A DNA stretch of 64,000 bases, taken from NCBI GenBank assembly GCA_017651425.1, contig JAGCCZ010000072.1:55904-119903 (forward strand). The letters run 5' to 3'. The translations under genes were made by a program, and so were the position numbers. The notes below the pieces were generated by a model. That model worked only from the letters and a program-made list of their open reading frames with translations. It did no database searches and was not told the DNA's origin. Shown here piece by piece: positions 1 through 7,886 of the stretch. The stretch comes from Bacteroidales bacterium. GTDB lineage: Bacteria; Bacteroidota; Bacteroidia; Bacteroidales; WCHB1-69. The first letter of the stretch is position 1. Each line of letters begins with the position of its first letter.

Positions 1-212
1 TCGATGTAGGTGTAGTGGGTGGCCGTGCCGGGGACGGGGTTCGCTACGGGGGCGTTGCCCGACTCTATCCGCACGCGGTCGCCCTCCACCAAGACTTTGG
101 TCAGGGAGGTGTCGCCGTCGCCGCCGAGGGTGAAGGCACGATAGAGCAGTTGGTGCTGGGCGCTTGCGCCGGTCAGCCATAAGACAAGGAGTGGCAGGAG
201 AATTTTCTTCAT
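1..212 (-). CDS. Secreted protein, 5' fragment (truncated by window edge)
   Basis: Reading the minus strand from an ATG at 210-212 gives an open frame of 70 codons that leaves the window at position 1. The first ~19 residues (MKKILLPLLVLWLTGASAQ) form a classic Sec signal peptide with a cleavage site after Ala-Gln, so the product is exported. The visible mature part is short, polar and rich in Gly, Asp and Thr, with no recognisable domain. A -7 element lies 25 bp upstream. Function unknown; coding status is well supported by the signal peptide and promoter. Confidence 0.7.
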   Translation of the reverse strand, partial: MKKILLPLLVLWLTGASAQHQLLYRAFTLGGDGDTSLTKVLVEGDRVRIESGNAPVANPVPGTATHYTYI

Positions 213-236
213 ATTCGGAAGGATTGAAAACGGGGG

Positions 237-244
237 CAAAGATA
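237..244 (-). promoter_or_regulatory. Bacteroidetes -7 element for the fragment at 1-212
   Basis: On the minus strand the sequence reads TATCTTTG, an exact match to the TAnnTTTG -7 consensus, 25 bp before the ATG. No clear -33 TTTG is visible upstream. Confidence 0.5.
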
Positions 245-253
245 CATATTTTA

Positions 254-308
254 GTTAAGAGTTGAGAGATAAGAGTTAAGAGTTGTAGAGCCGCGCGGCC
301 GCGCGGCT
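254..308. repeat. GTTAAGAGTTG micro-repeats plus 20 bp perfect palindrome
   Basis: Positions 254-285 hold imperfect tandem copies of an 11-13 bp AGAGTTAAGAGTT-like unit. The reverse complement of the same unit recurs at 919-950 and 16137-16163. Directly after it, 289-308 is a perfect GC-only-core palindrome (AGCCGCGCGG followed by its reverse complement). Confidence 0.6.
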
Positions 309-388
309 TAAAAACCGCAAATCGTAAATCGGAGTGGATAGTTTATATTTTTCCTTGAGCAGCCCTGGTAGGGGCAAGAGCTTGGTAG

Positions 389-716
389 CCAGGGGTTAAA
401 GCGTGAGGAACGAGCGCTGCAACCCCTGGATGGGATGCGTGCGCGGGAAAATCGCGGTGCGGGAGAAGGTCAAGACGAGGGTGTCCGTTGCTCGCCGCGA
501 AACGGGTGTGGGGTTCAACGAGCCTGCGTGAGGGATTGAAGCGGGAATGATTTTGGCTGGAATGCGTTCCCTGCGAGACGGGGGTTCCGCTTGACGCTTC
601 GCGTTTCGCGGAATGGTGGTGGGCTCTGAGCCAAAATCATTAGAGCGGAAAGCCCGACGGCGCGGCGGTATTTTATGCTGTATGCGAATGCAACGTGATC
701 TCGCGCCGCCGCGCCG
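389..716. other. Structured intergenic region with three successive inverted repeats
   Basis: The gap 213-846 carries no credible gene. It contains three exact inverted repeats: 389-397 with 421-429 (CCAGGGGTT arms, loop 23), 546-558 with 629-641 (13 bp arms, AATGATTTTGGCT) and 658-668 with 706-716 (11 bp arms, CGGCGCGGCGG). Base composition is patchy and very GC-rich in places. It may be a structured RNA, a degenerate mobile element or a repeat family; nothing shows which. Confidence 0.5.
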
Positions 717-820
717 GCACGCCCAAATCAAAAAAAAGATACAAAAGCCCTGATTTGTGCCATCATGTATATAATTCCCGTTGAATTTTCAATAAGAAGA
801 TTTGGTGTCGGATAATTTGT

Positions 821-828
821 TATTTTTG
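821..828 (+). promoter_or_regulatory. -7 element (TATTTTTG) upstream of aroC
   Basis: TATTTTTG matches the Bacteroidetes -7 consensus. A TTTG at 801-804 could be the -33 element. A transcript would start near 833-835, leaving a ~12 nt leader to the ATG at 847 or ~120 nt to the TTG at 955. Confidence 0.5.
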
Positions 829-846
829 CGGCCGTGATGATTGTTC

Positions 847-1905
847 ATGGAGACGGAATTGTTTATAACCCCCATTCTTTGTATCCAACAATCAAAATAC
901 TACACCCCGCCACAACTTTTAACTCTTAACTTTCAACTCTCAACTCTTACCTCCTTGCCCGACACTTTTGGAACATATTACACGCTCACCGATGGGGGTG
1001 ACACCCACGGCCCTTTCCTGGAGGGGGTGATAGAGGGGTGCCCCGCGGGGGTGGCCGTGCCTCCCGCCTTTGTGGCGGAGGAGATGGCGCGGCGTGCCCC
1101 GTCGCGGCACGCGCTTTCCACCCGCCGCGTGGAGGACGATGCCGTGGAGTTCCTCTCCGGCCTCGATACCGAACACTGCACCACGGGCGAGCCCATCCGT
1201 TTCCGCATCCCCAACCGCGACGGACAACCCAATGAGGCGAACCGCTATGTGGTGCGACCTTCGCACAGCTCCTACACCTATTTCAAGAAGTACGGCTATG
1301 CCGACAACGAGCTGTGCGGGCGTGCGTCGGCACGGCAAACCGCCTGCCGCGTGGTGGCGGGCGCCGTGGCCAAGTGTTTTCTCCAGCCTTCCGGCGTGGC
1401 TTTCTCCTCCGAGGTGGTCGCCACCGGTACGCCCTGCCGCGAGGGCGACAGCGTCGGGGCGCTCGTGCGCGGGCGCATCACGGGCCTGCCCGCCGGCCTG
1501 GGTGACCCTGTATATGACAAGTTCTCCGCCCGTCTCGCCTATGCGATGCTCTCCATCAACGCCGCCAAGGGCTTTGAAATAGGGGAGGGCTTCCGCGCCG
1601 CCCAGATGGCCGGATCCCAATACAACGACCTCCTTGAACCCGGTTTCCACTTCCGCTCCAACCACGACGGGGGTGTCCAGGCCGGGATCACCAACGGCCA
1701 GGAGGTCGTTTTTTCTGTTGCTTTCAAACCCATCCCTTCCGTGCGCTTTGACCAGCCCACGGTGGATTTCGACGGCAATGCGGCGGTCTGCCACGGCTCC
1801 GACCGCAACGACCTCTGCGTGGCCCCGCGCGTGCTCCCTGTGGTGGAGGCGATGGCCGCGATGGTGGTGATGGACTTCTGGCTGGCAACTCCGGAAAATC
1901 AGTGA
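847..1905 (+). CDS. aroC: Chorismate synthase, short form
   Basis: Catalyses the last shikimate step, EPSP to chorismate, in the cytosol. Family motifs appear in order: the N-terminal FGTYYTLTDGGDTHG (usual FG..xxTxGxSHG, with its His), GCPAG, STRRVED (Arg), SHSSYTYFKKYG (second key His), GRASARQTACRVVAGAVAK, DPVYDK, SINAAKGFEIGEGF, FRSNHDGG and RNDLCVAPRVLPVVEAM. The usual HDPC is RNDLC here. From FGTYY on there are only about 315 residues against ~355-390 in typical AroC, because the segment between GAVAK and EGDSVGA is cut to ~20 residues. The start is uncertain. The conserved part begins at an in-frame TTG at 955, while the ATG at 847 adds 36 residues, partly encoded by a TTAACTC micro-repeat, with no family counterpart. 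Function is likely; catalytic competence is less sure. Confidence 0.82.
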   Translation: METELFITPILCIQQSKYYTPPQLLTLNFQLSTLTSLPDTFGTYYTLTDGGDTHGPFLEGVIEGCPAGVAVPPAFVAEEMARRAPSRHALSTRRVEDDAVEFLSGLDTEHCTTGEPIRFRIPNRDGQPNEANRYVVRPSHSSYTYFKKYGYADNELCGRASARQTACRVVAGAVAKCFLQPSGVAFSSEVVATGTPCREGDSVGALVRGRITGLPAGLGDPVYDKFSARLAYAMLSINAAKGFEIGEGFRAAQMAGSQYNDLLEPGFHFRSNHDGGVQAGITNGQEVVFSVAFKPIPSVRFDQPTVDFDGNAAVCHGSDRNDLCVAPRVLPVVEAMAAMVVMDFWLATPENQ

Positions 1906-1949
1906 CCTACGGTCAGTAATTAATCGTGTGATTGTCTGATCAATTTTTG

Positions 1950-1957
1950 TACTTTTG
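1950..1957 (+). promoter_or_regulatory. -7 element (TACTTTTG) of the kinase-tsaE operon
   Basis: TACTTTTG fits TAnnTTTG and lies 16 bp before the ATG at 1974. TTG at 1932-1934 is a possible -33 element. Confidence 0.5.
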
Positions 1958-1973
1958 CACCCTCATTTAAGCC

Positions 1974-2822
1974 ATGATATCCCATCTGCTCATAGACGCC
2001 GGTTCAACCAAGACTGCATTCTCCCTCCTTGCAGGGGGGAAGGTTCTTGTGCAGGCCGAGGGGCGCGGCATAAACCCCAACTATTGCAGCGAGGCCGACA
2101 TCCTGCAGGTGTTCGCCGACTTTGTGCCGCGATGCCCGGCAGGTGTCGTTGTTGGTGAGATTGACTATTACGGGTCGGGTTGCGCCGCCCCGCGCAATGC
2201 GGCTTTCATGCAGGAACTCATTGCCCGTTTCTTCCCGCAAGCCCACATTCGGGTCTTTTCCGACCTGATGGCGGTGTGCCATGCGCTCAGCCGCGGTCGC
2301 AGGGCGGTGGTCGCCATCCTCGGCACGGGTGCCGCCGCCTGTCTGTTCAATGGCACCGGAATTGAACGCATGGCTCCCTCCTTGGGCTATATGTTGGGCG
2401 ATGAGGGGAGCGGCACCCATTTGGGCAAACAGCTTCTGATCGCCTATTTGCGAGGTGCGCTACCCCAACAGCTGGCTCGCGAGTTGGAACAGGAATACCA
2501 GCTTTCTGCTGTGACGGCCATCCATCGCATCTATCGCGAGCCGGAACCTAATCGGTTCATGTCCTCGCTGGCCCCCTTTGTGCGGGAACATGGCGACCAG
2601 CCGTTCATCCGCGAGTTAGCATTGAATGCTTTCCGGGATTTTTTTGCCAAAAACAAATGCCATTTTGAGGAGGCGGACTTGCCCTGGCATCTTGCCGGCT
2701 CCGTGGCGTATCACTTCCGCGACCTCGTGCGCGAGGCGGCTGCACAGCAGCATTGCCCCGTGGGCGACATTGTCGCCGCTCCAATGGAAAAATTAATTGA
2801 ATACCATAAAACCTTACCATAA
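1974..2822 (+). CDS. BadF/BadG/BcrA-type ATPase, N-acetylglucosamine kinase-like
   Basis: A 282-residue ASKHA-fold phosphotransferase. The N-terminal LIDAGSTKTAF is the phosphate-1 loop (DxGxTK/S). AILGTGAAACLF around residue 110 is the phosphate-2 loop, GYMLGDEGSGTHLG is the GDEGSG signature of GlcNAc-kinase relatives, and HLAGSVAYHF near residue 245 is the adenosine loop. Family members phosphorylate amino sugars salvaged from peptidoglycan or glycans; the exact substrate cannot be read from sequence. Its stop codon overlaps the tsaE start by one base (TAATG), so the two genes are translationally coupled. Confidence 0.8.
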   Translation: MISHLLIDAGSTKTAFSLLAGGKVLVQAEGRGINPNYCSEADILQVFADFVPRCPAGVVVGEIDYYGSGCAAPRNAAFMQELIARFFPQAHIRVFSDLMAVCHALSRGRRAVVAILGTGAAACLFNGTGIERMAPSLGYMLGDEGSGTHLGKQLLIAYLRGALPQQLARELEQEYQLSAVTAIHRIYREPEPNRFMSSLAPFVREHGDQPFIRELALNAFRDFFAKNKCHFEEADLPWHLAGSVAYHFRDLVREAAAQQHCPVGDIVAAPMEKLIEYHKTLP

Positions 2823-3232
2823 TGCAAGAAATGACGGCAACGGAAAACCAATTGGACCAGGTGGCCGAAGCCATCCTCAAAGCCTATCCCGAGGAACGAG
2901 TGTTCGGCTTTTACGGTGAGATGGGTGCGGGCAAGACCACACTCATCAAAGCCATTTGTCGCGCACTCGGCGTACACGATGTCACCTCGTCGCCCACTTT
3001 CGCCATTATCAACGAATATTGGACCGATGGCGGCGAACCGCTCTACCATTTCGACTTCTACCGCATCGACGAGCCTGCCGACGCCTCGCGCGTGGGTTTT
3101 GAAGAGTACCTCTACAGCGGCCACTACTGCTTCATCGAGTGGACCGAGAAGGTCGAGGAGATCCTCCAGGGCGACTTTATCCCCATCACTATAGAGCGTG
3201 TGGACGATGACAGAAGAAGATTTCTGTTTTGA
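2822..3232 (+). CDS. tsaE: tRNA threonylcarbamoyladenosine biosynthesis ATPase TsaE
   Basis: 136 residues, the normal size for TsaE (YjeE). It works with TsaB and TsaD to make t6A37 in ANN-decoding tRNAs. Walker A is GEMGAGKTT (about residues 32-40). The family motif SSPTFAIINEY follows at about 59-69, then HFDFYRI at about 79-85, and the Walker-B-like region CFIEWTEKVEE sits near residue 102. It starts inside the stop codon of the upstream kinase gene. In many Bacteroidetes an alanine dehydrogenase gene follows tsaE; here a shortened relative does. Confidence 0.93.
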   Translation: MQEMTATENQLDQVAEAILKAYPEERVFGFYGEMGAGKTTLIKAICRALGVHDVTSSPTFAIINEYWTDGGEPLYHFDFYRIDEPADASRVGFEEYLYSGHYCFIEWTEKVEEILQGDFIPITIERVDDDRRRFLF

Positions 3233-3290
3233 TTTTACTTTTTAAGTGATATAATCATGGAATTGCGAACAGGCCTACGGCTATTTTTAC

Positions 3291-3298
3291 TATTTTTG
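3291..3298 (+). promoter_or_regulatory. -7 element (TATTTTTG)
   Basis: An exact TAnnTTTG match only 5 bp before the ATG at 3304, so the transcript would be essentially leaderless. TTG at 3263-3265 is a rather distant -33 candidate. Confidence 0.4.
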
Positions 3299-3303
3299 CA
3301 CCC

Positions 3304-4017
3304 ATGCATAATTTAGACATCCTATATAACGATACCATTTTGGCTACACAAGAGCAGCCGGTGCAGGTGGATGCCCCCGTGCGGGAGTTGTCTGTCGGTT
3401 TTGTCAAGGATGAGAATCCCATGGGCGAGTTTGTGATCATGACACCTGCAGCGGTGCAGTCGCTGGTTGACGATGATATCCATGTCTGTATGCAGCATGG
3501 CTTTTCCGCGGGTTCGGCCTATTCGGATGCCGACTATGCGGATGTGGGGGTGGAGTTTGTGGACGATTTTTACCTGCTGGCCTCCATGGCACGCGTCTTG
3601 GTGAAGTTCCAGCCTTTCACCGCAGACCAGGTGGCTCTGATGAAAGAAGACCAGATCCTTTTTTCCACGCAGGATGTCGCACTGATGAGCCGTGAATATA
3701 TAGAGGCTGTCAATGCCAAGCGGATCGCGGCTTTGGCCATGAATTTTATTGAAGACCGCAAAGGCGGAAGCATCACTGACCGCATTTTGACGGAAACACT
3801 CTCGGTGACGGGCATGAATATTGCCTTGTCCAACTTCTTGTTGCCGCTTGTGACGGAGCTGGCCGCCAATACACGGTTGCGTTTCGCCCTCCAGAAGCGC
3901 CCCGTGCTCATGGAAAGCGTCTATTGCTATGCCGGCCAGGTCTGCCATAAGGAACTTGCCGACCTCCTCGGCTTCCCGTATCGCGACATCGTTACGCTGT
4001 GTTGGGATTTGAATTGA
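3304..4017 (+). CDS. Alanine dehydrogenase/PNT-like protein lacking the NAD-binding domain
   Basis: 237 residues. The first ~150 resemble the substrate-binding N-terminal domain of alanine dehydrogenase/transhydrogenase: a segment like DVGVEFVDDFYLLASMARVL, then VKFQPFTADQVALMKEDQILFS, then an MNFIEDRKGG stretch in place of the usual E-x-v....lP-L.PMSE. The last ~50 (NFLLPLVTELAANT..., then ESVYCYAGQVCHKELADLLG) resemble the closing helices of Ald. The ~150-residue Rossmann domain with its GxGxxG that should lie between is absent, so NAD-dependent deamination of alanine is unlikely. The position after tsaE matches Bacteroidetes synteny for ald. Codon use looks normal and the frame is intact, so it may have a new role rather than being a fresh pseudogene. 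Confidence 0.6.
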   Translation: MHNLDILYNDTILATQEQPVQVDAPVRELSVGFVKDENPMGEFVIMTPAAVQSLVDDDIHVCMQHGFSAGSAYSDADYADVGVEFVDDFYLLASMARVLVKFQPFTADQVALMKEDQILFSTQDVALMSREYIEAVNAKRIAALAMNFIEDRKGGSITDRILTETLSVTGMNIALSNFLLPLVTELAANTRLRFALQKRPVLMESVYCYAGQVCHKELADLLGFPYRDIVTLCWDLN

Positions 4018-4032
4018 TTGCTATTTTTAATC

Positions 4033-7000
4033 ATGATTATAAAAAACAAACCTTTTTTGAAAAGTGTTCTCGCTATCTTGACCATGGGTCTCATATGGTC
4101 ATCCGGTCTGTTTGTGATGGCTGCGCCGGTGGACACTGCAACGGCCAAAATGGTGGCTGGGAATTTTTATAGAACTCAAAATCCAAAATCCATAGTTCAG
4201 AATGCAAAGTCCGGGAATAGGAACGATGCCGCGAGCGCAGTCGTGGACGGGGAACCGCAGTTGGTATATACGGCGATGATGCAACCACGCGGCATGCGTG
4301 CGCAAATAGCTGCCTATTACATCTTTAATGTGTCTGGCGGTTTTGTGATTGTCAGTGCGGACGACTGTGTGGCACCCGTGATTGGGTACTCCACAGAAGG
4401 CATTTTCACCGTGGATGGCATGCCCGCCAATGTGCGGTTCTTCTTGGACGAGTATGTGCGCGAGATCGAAGCGATTCTGTCAAAACCGTCGTTAGCACGA
4501 ACACCATTGACCGAGCAGTGGCGTGCTGCGCTCTCTTCCGAGAGTCAGCCCTCCTCGCGCAATATCACGACGGTTACCCCGCTGCTGACCACATTGTGGG
4601 ACCAGAATGCCTATTACAACGACCTCTGTCCGGCCGACACTGCCGGTCCGGGCGGCCATGTCTTCGCGGGTTGCGTGGCCACGGCGATGGGGCAGATTAT
4701 ACGATATTGGCAATATCCCACCACGGGCACGGGAAGCCATAGCTATTTGGCGAACTTCTCCAGCGTTGACTCATCTTATGGCGATTATGGGATGCTCAGT
4801 GCCAACTTCGGTGCCACAACATATGATTACAGCCAAATGCCGAATCATTTGACGGCTTTTTCAAGTCCTGCGCAAGTCAATGCGGTGGCGACACTTCTGT
4901 ATCAATGCGGCGTTGCGGTGGAGATGCAATATGGCTCCGGGGGAAGCGGTGCTTCCTCCAACGGCGTGCCGATTGCCTTGCAGGCATATTTCGGATATCC
5001 TACCTGTGACTATGTGTCGCGCGCCAGCTATACGAGCAATGCGTGGGTGGCATTGATCAAATCTGAATTGGACCGCCAGCGTCCTGTCTATTATAGCGGT
5101 CATGGAGCCCAGGGCGGTCATGCTTTTGTGTGCGACGGCTACGATGCAAACAACTATTTTCACATCAACTGGGGCTGGAGCGGCAATGACAATGGCTATT
5201 TCCTGCTTTCCAACTTGAATCCCGGCAATGTGGAGTTTAATACCCAGCATGCCGCCATCATAGGATGGCGTGCGCCGCATGCGGTTTCTGCCTGCCCGGG
5301 AGTGCCCACTGTGACCGATTATGACAACAATGTGTACAACACCATCCAGATGGGCACGCAGTGTTGGATGCGGGAGAACCTCCGTACGCAGCATTATAGC
5401 GACGGGACGGCGATCCCTGCGGGCACAGACACAAGCAGCACGGTGGCATATCTTTATGCCCCCAATAACAACCCGGGATTGGTGGCAACCTATGGATACC
5501 TGTACAACTGGCGTGCGGTGATGCGCAATGCCGGCAGTACATCGGCCTCTCCCAGTGGCATACAGGGCGTTTGTCCGACAGGATGGCATGTTCCCAGTCG
5601 TGCCGAATTCGTCGCGCTTCAGAATTTCATGGAACAGGCCAACAGTCTCCATTGCAATGGCAGCGACACCTCCACGGCTGTCGCCATGGCCTCCACAGAC
5701 GGATGGCACAGCTCGTCCGTTAGCTGTACGCCGGGCTATGACAACAACGCCAACAATGAGTCGGGCTTCAGTGCCCGCCCTGCCGGCACGTTTTACCAGA
5801 ATTCCTATTATAACACCACCTACAACACCTGCTTTTGGTCTGCCACCGAATACCAGTCCGGCAAACCGTTCATTGCGCGCATTGCGTACGATGACGCACA
5901 ATTTGGTGCCGATTGGTTCTCAAACCTCACCAATGTCGGCTATTCCGTCCGATGTGTGAAGGATGGGGGCATTTCCGTGAACACGTCAGCAGTCTCAAAC
6001 ATCCAGAACACCACGGCCATGTGTGGCGGCACGGTGCAGCTCTTTGCAGGCGAGACTGTGGTCGCACGCGGCCTCTGCTGGAGCAATCGGGAGGCCTTCC
6101 CCACCATCAACCACGATACCGCCGTCGCTGGCTCCGGTGCCGGAATGTTCTCTTGCCCGATGACAAACTTGCAGGCAGGCACGGTCTATCGCGTGCGTGC
6201 GTTTGCGACAAACAGCTTTGGAATCACCTATTACGGCGAGCCTGTGGTCTTCACCACGACAGGACACTCCCCCTTCCTGTGCGGCACTTCCACGGTGACC
6301 GACTACGACATGAACGTCTATAACACTGTCGCGATGGGCAATCAATGCTGGACCCGTGAGAATATCCGCACAACCCACTATATGGACGGGACACCGATTC
6401 CGCAGAGTGATGTCTCCAGCAACACGGAAGCATATCGTCACTTGCCCGACAATGATGTGAGTTTGGTGGACCCATACGGCTATTTGTATAATTGGCAGAC
6501 CGTGATGCATGGCGAGTCCAGCAGCACGTTGAATCCGAGCGGAGTGCAGGGCCCGTGCCCTGCGGGATGGCATGTGCCTTCCTACAGTGAGTTGGAACAG
6601 TTGTACCAGTATCTCCACAATAATACAGCCCTGCATTGCAATGGCAGCGACACCGCGCAGGCGAGTGCTCTTGCCTCCAGTGTGGGTTGGAGCAGCTCCA
6701 ATGTGATGTGCTCTCCAGGCTACGCGCCCATCAATAATAACGCATCGGGTTTCTCAATACTTCCTCCGGGCATCTTCTATAGCGATGCACCGGCGAACTT
6801 TGGGTACAGCTCCTCCTTCTGGTCTGCGACCCTCTATCAGGCCAACAAGCCTTACATTGCCAATGCCAGTTACGACAATGCCGAGTTCTCCCCTTATTAT
6901 TGCAGTAACCAGACAGGTGTCGGACGCTCGGTCCGATGTCTGCGCGACTTGGCCATGATTATATTCTCGACGGTGACCACCAGCTATCCTTTGAGCGTTG

Positions 7001-7821
7001 GCTCGATATCCGCTGTTTGCGGCGGTGTTGTGACATCTGACGGGGGCGGCACCGTGAGCGAACGCGGGGTCTGCTGGAGCACTCATCCTTTCCCCGACTT
7101 GAATGACAACCACGCCATGTCCTCCAGCTCGGGAAATGGATCCTACTATGTCTCCATCGGTGGCCTTCAACCCGGCACGGACTATTATGTGCGTGCATAC
7201 GCCATCAATGAGATGGGCGTGTCGTATGGTGACGACATCGCCTTTACCACCATCTTCTGCCAGAATACCGCTGTGAACGTCTTGGTAGAGGCATGTTCGC
7301 CCTATACATGGAATGGCCAGACTTACACGGAAGATGGTGTTTATTCCCAGATCCTGACATCAATTGGCGGATGTGACTCCACCGTGACCATCCTCCTTAC
7401 GCTCCATGAACCCACCTATTCTGATATATATGAAAACTTTGTCGATTCATACGTATGGAATGGAGTGACGTACAGTGATGCCGGCGACTACACGCAGGTG
7501 TTTCAGGATGTCTATGGTTGCGACTCCACGGTGACGCTTCACTTGGTGTCGGGCGTGGAATCCTACAACTCCTTGAACATAGGCCTTTACCCGAATCCGA
7601 CTGCCGATAAGGTGACCTTGAAACTTGAGGCTGGGCTCGCGGACATTGCCGAAACGGCGTGGATATACGATGCCTCCGGCCGCGTGGCGATGATAGTTGA
7701 GATTCAAGGCGAAAAGACCGAAATAAACCTGCATGAGCTCTCTTCGGGCATCTACATTCTGAAGCTCATGTCGGGCGACAATGTTTTGGGAATCAGAAGA
7801 CTGGTCAAGAAAAACTTGTAA
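4033..7821 (+). CDS. Secreted C10 (streptopain-like) cysteine peptidase with two FISUMP domains and T9SS tail
   Basis: About 1262 residues from the ATG at 4033. A Sec signal ends near MAAPV (residue ~31). A SpeB-type propeptide follows (VVSADDCVAPVIGYS). The catalytic domain has Cys214 in FAGCVATAMGQIIRYW and His363 in GGHAFVCDGYD, followed by FHINWGWSG. After it come two related FISUMP domains (about residues 425-640 and 755-975; each has VTDYD.NVYNT...QCW.RENLRT, CPTGWHVPS, FWSAT and SVRCVKD) separated by fibronectin-like GLCWS/GVCWS repeats. Two WNG-x-TY repeats come next. The final ~80 residues are a T9SS sorting domain (YPNPTADK, DASGRV, SGIYILKL, RRLVKKNL). It is predicted to be a cell-surface or secreted protease. 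Residues ~48-60 are encoded by a low-complexity AAAATCC run. Confidence 0.88.
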   Translation: MIIKNKPFLKSVLAILTMGLIWSSGLFVMAAPVDTATAKMVAGNFYRTQNPKSIVQNAKSGNRNDAASAVVDGEPQLVYTAMMQPRGMRAQIAAYYIFNVSGGFVIVSADDCVAPVIGYSTEGIFTVDGMPANVRFFLDEYVREIEAILSKPSLARTPLTEQWRAALSSESQPSSRNITTVTPLLTTLWDQNAYYNDLCPADTAGPGGHVFAGCVATAMGQIIRYWQYPTTGTGSHSYLANFSSVDSSYGDYGMLSANFGATTYDYSQMPNHLTAFSSPAQVNAVATLLYQCGVAVEMQYGSGGSGASSNGVPIALQAYFGYPTCDYVSRASYTSNAWVALIKSELDRQRPVYYSGHGAQGGHAFVCDGYDANNYFHINWGWSGNDNGYFLLSNLNPGNVEFNTQHAAIIGWRAPHAVSACPGVPTVTDYDNNVYNTIQMGTQCWMRENLRTQHYSDGTAIPAGTDTSSTVAYLYAPNNNPGLVATYGYLYNWRAVMRNAGSTSASPSGIQGVCPTGWHVPSRAEFVALQNFMEQANSLHCNGSDTSTAVAMASTDGWHSSSVSCTPGYDNNANNESGFSARPAGTFYQNSYYNTTYNTCFWSATEYQSGKPFIARIAYDDAQFGADWFSNLTNVGYSVRCVKDGGISVNTSAVSNIQNTTAMCGGTVQLFAGETVVARGLCWSNREAFPTINHDTAVAGSGAGMFSCPMTNLQAGTVYRVRAFATNSFGITYYGEPVVFTTTGHSPFLCGTSTVTDYDMNVYNTVAMGNQCWTRENIRTTHYMDGTPIPQSDVSSNTEAYRHLPDNDVSLVDPYGYLYNWQTVMHGESSSTLNPSGVQGPCPAGWHVPSYSELEQLYQYLHNNTALHCNGSDTAQASALASSVGWSSSNVMCSPGYAPINNNASGFSILPPGIFYSDAPANFGYSSSFWSATLYQANKPYIANASYDNAEFSPYYCSNQTGVGRSVRCLRDLAMIIFSTVTTSYPLSVGSISAVCGGVVTSDGGGTVSERGVCWSTHPFPDLNDNHAMSSSSGNGSYYVSIGGLQPGTDYYVRAYAINEMGVSYGDDIAFTTIFCQNTAVNVLVEACSPYTWNGQTYTEDGVYSQILTSIGGCDSTVTILLTLHEPTYSDIYENFVDSYVWNGVTYSDAGDYTQVFQDVYGCDSTVTLHLVSGVESYNSLNIGLYPNPTADKVTLKLEAGLADIAETAWIYDASGRVAMIVEIQGEKTEINLHELSSGIYILKLMSGDNVLGIRRLVKKNL

Positions 7822-7886
7822 CCGGAATTTGGTATATGCAGCTTCGAATCTGCCTCAGGCATCTCTCCCCGGAATTCTGAGGTTCT

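Noticed and set aside
396..731. A 111-codon open frame on the minus strand within the structured intergenic region
   Set aside because: The translation is dominated by Arg/Pro/Ser with no domain or signal, and it runs through the inverted repeats; it looks like an effect of GC-rich composition.
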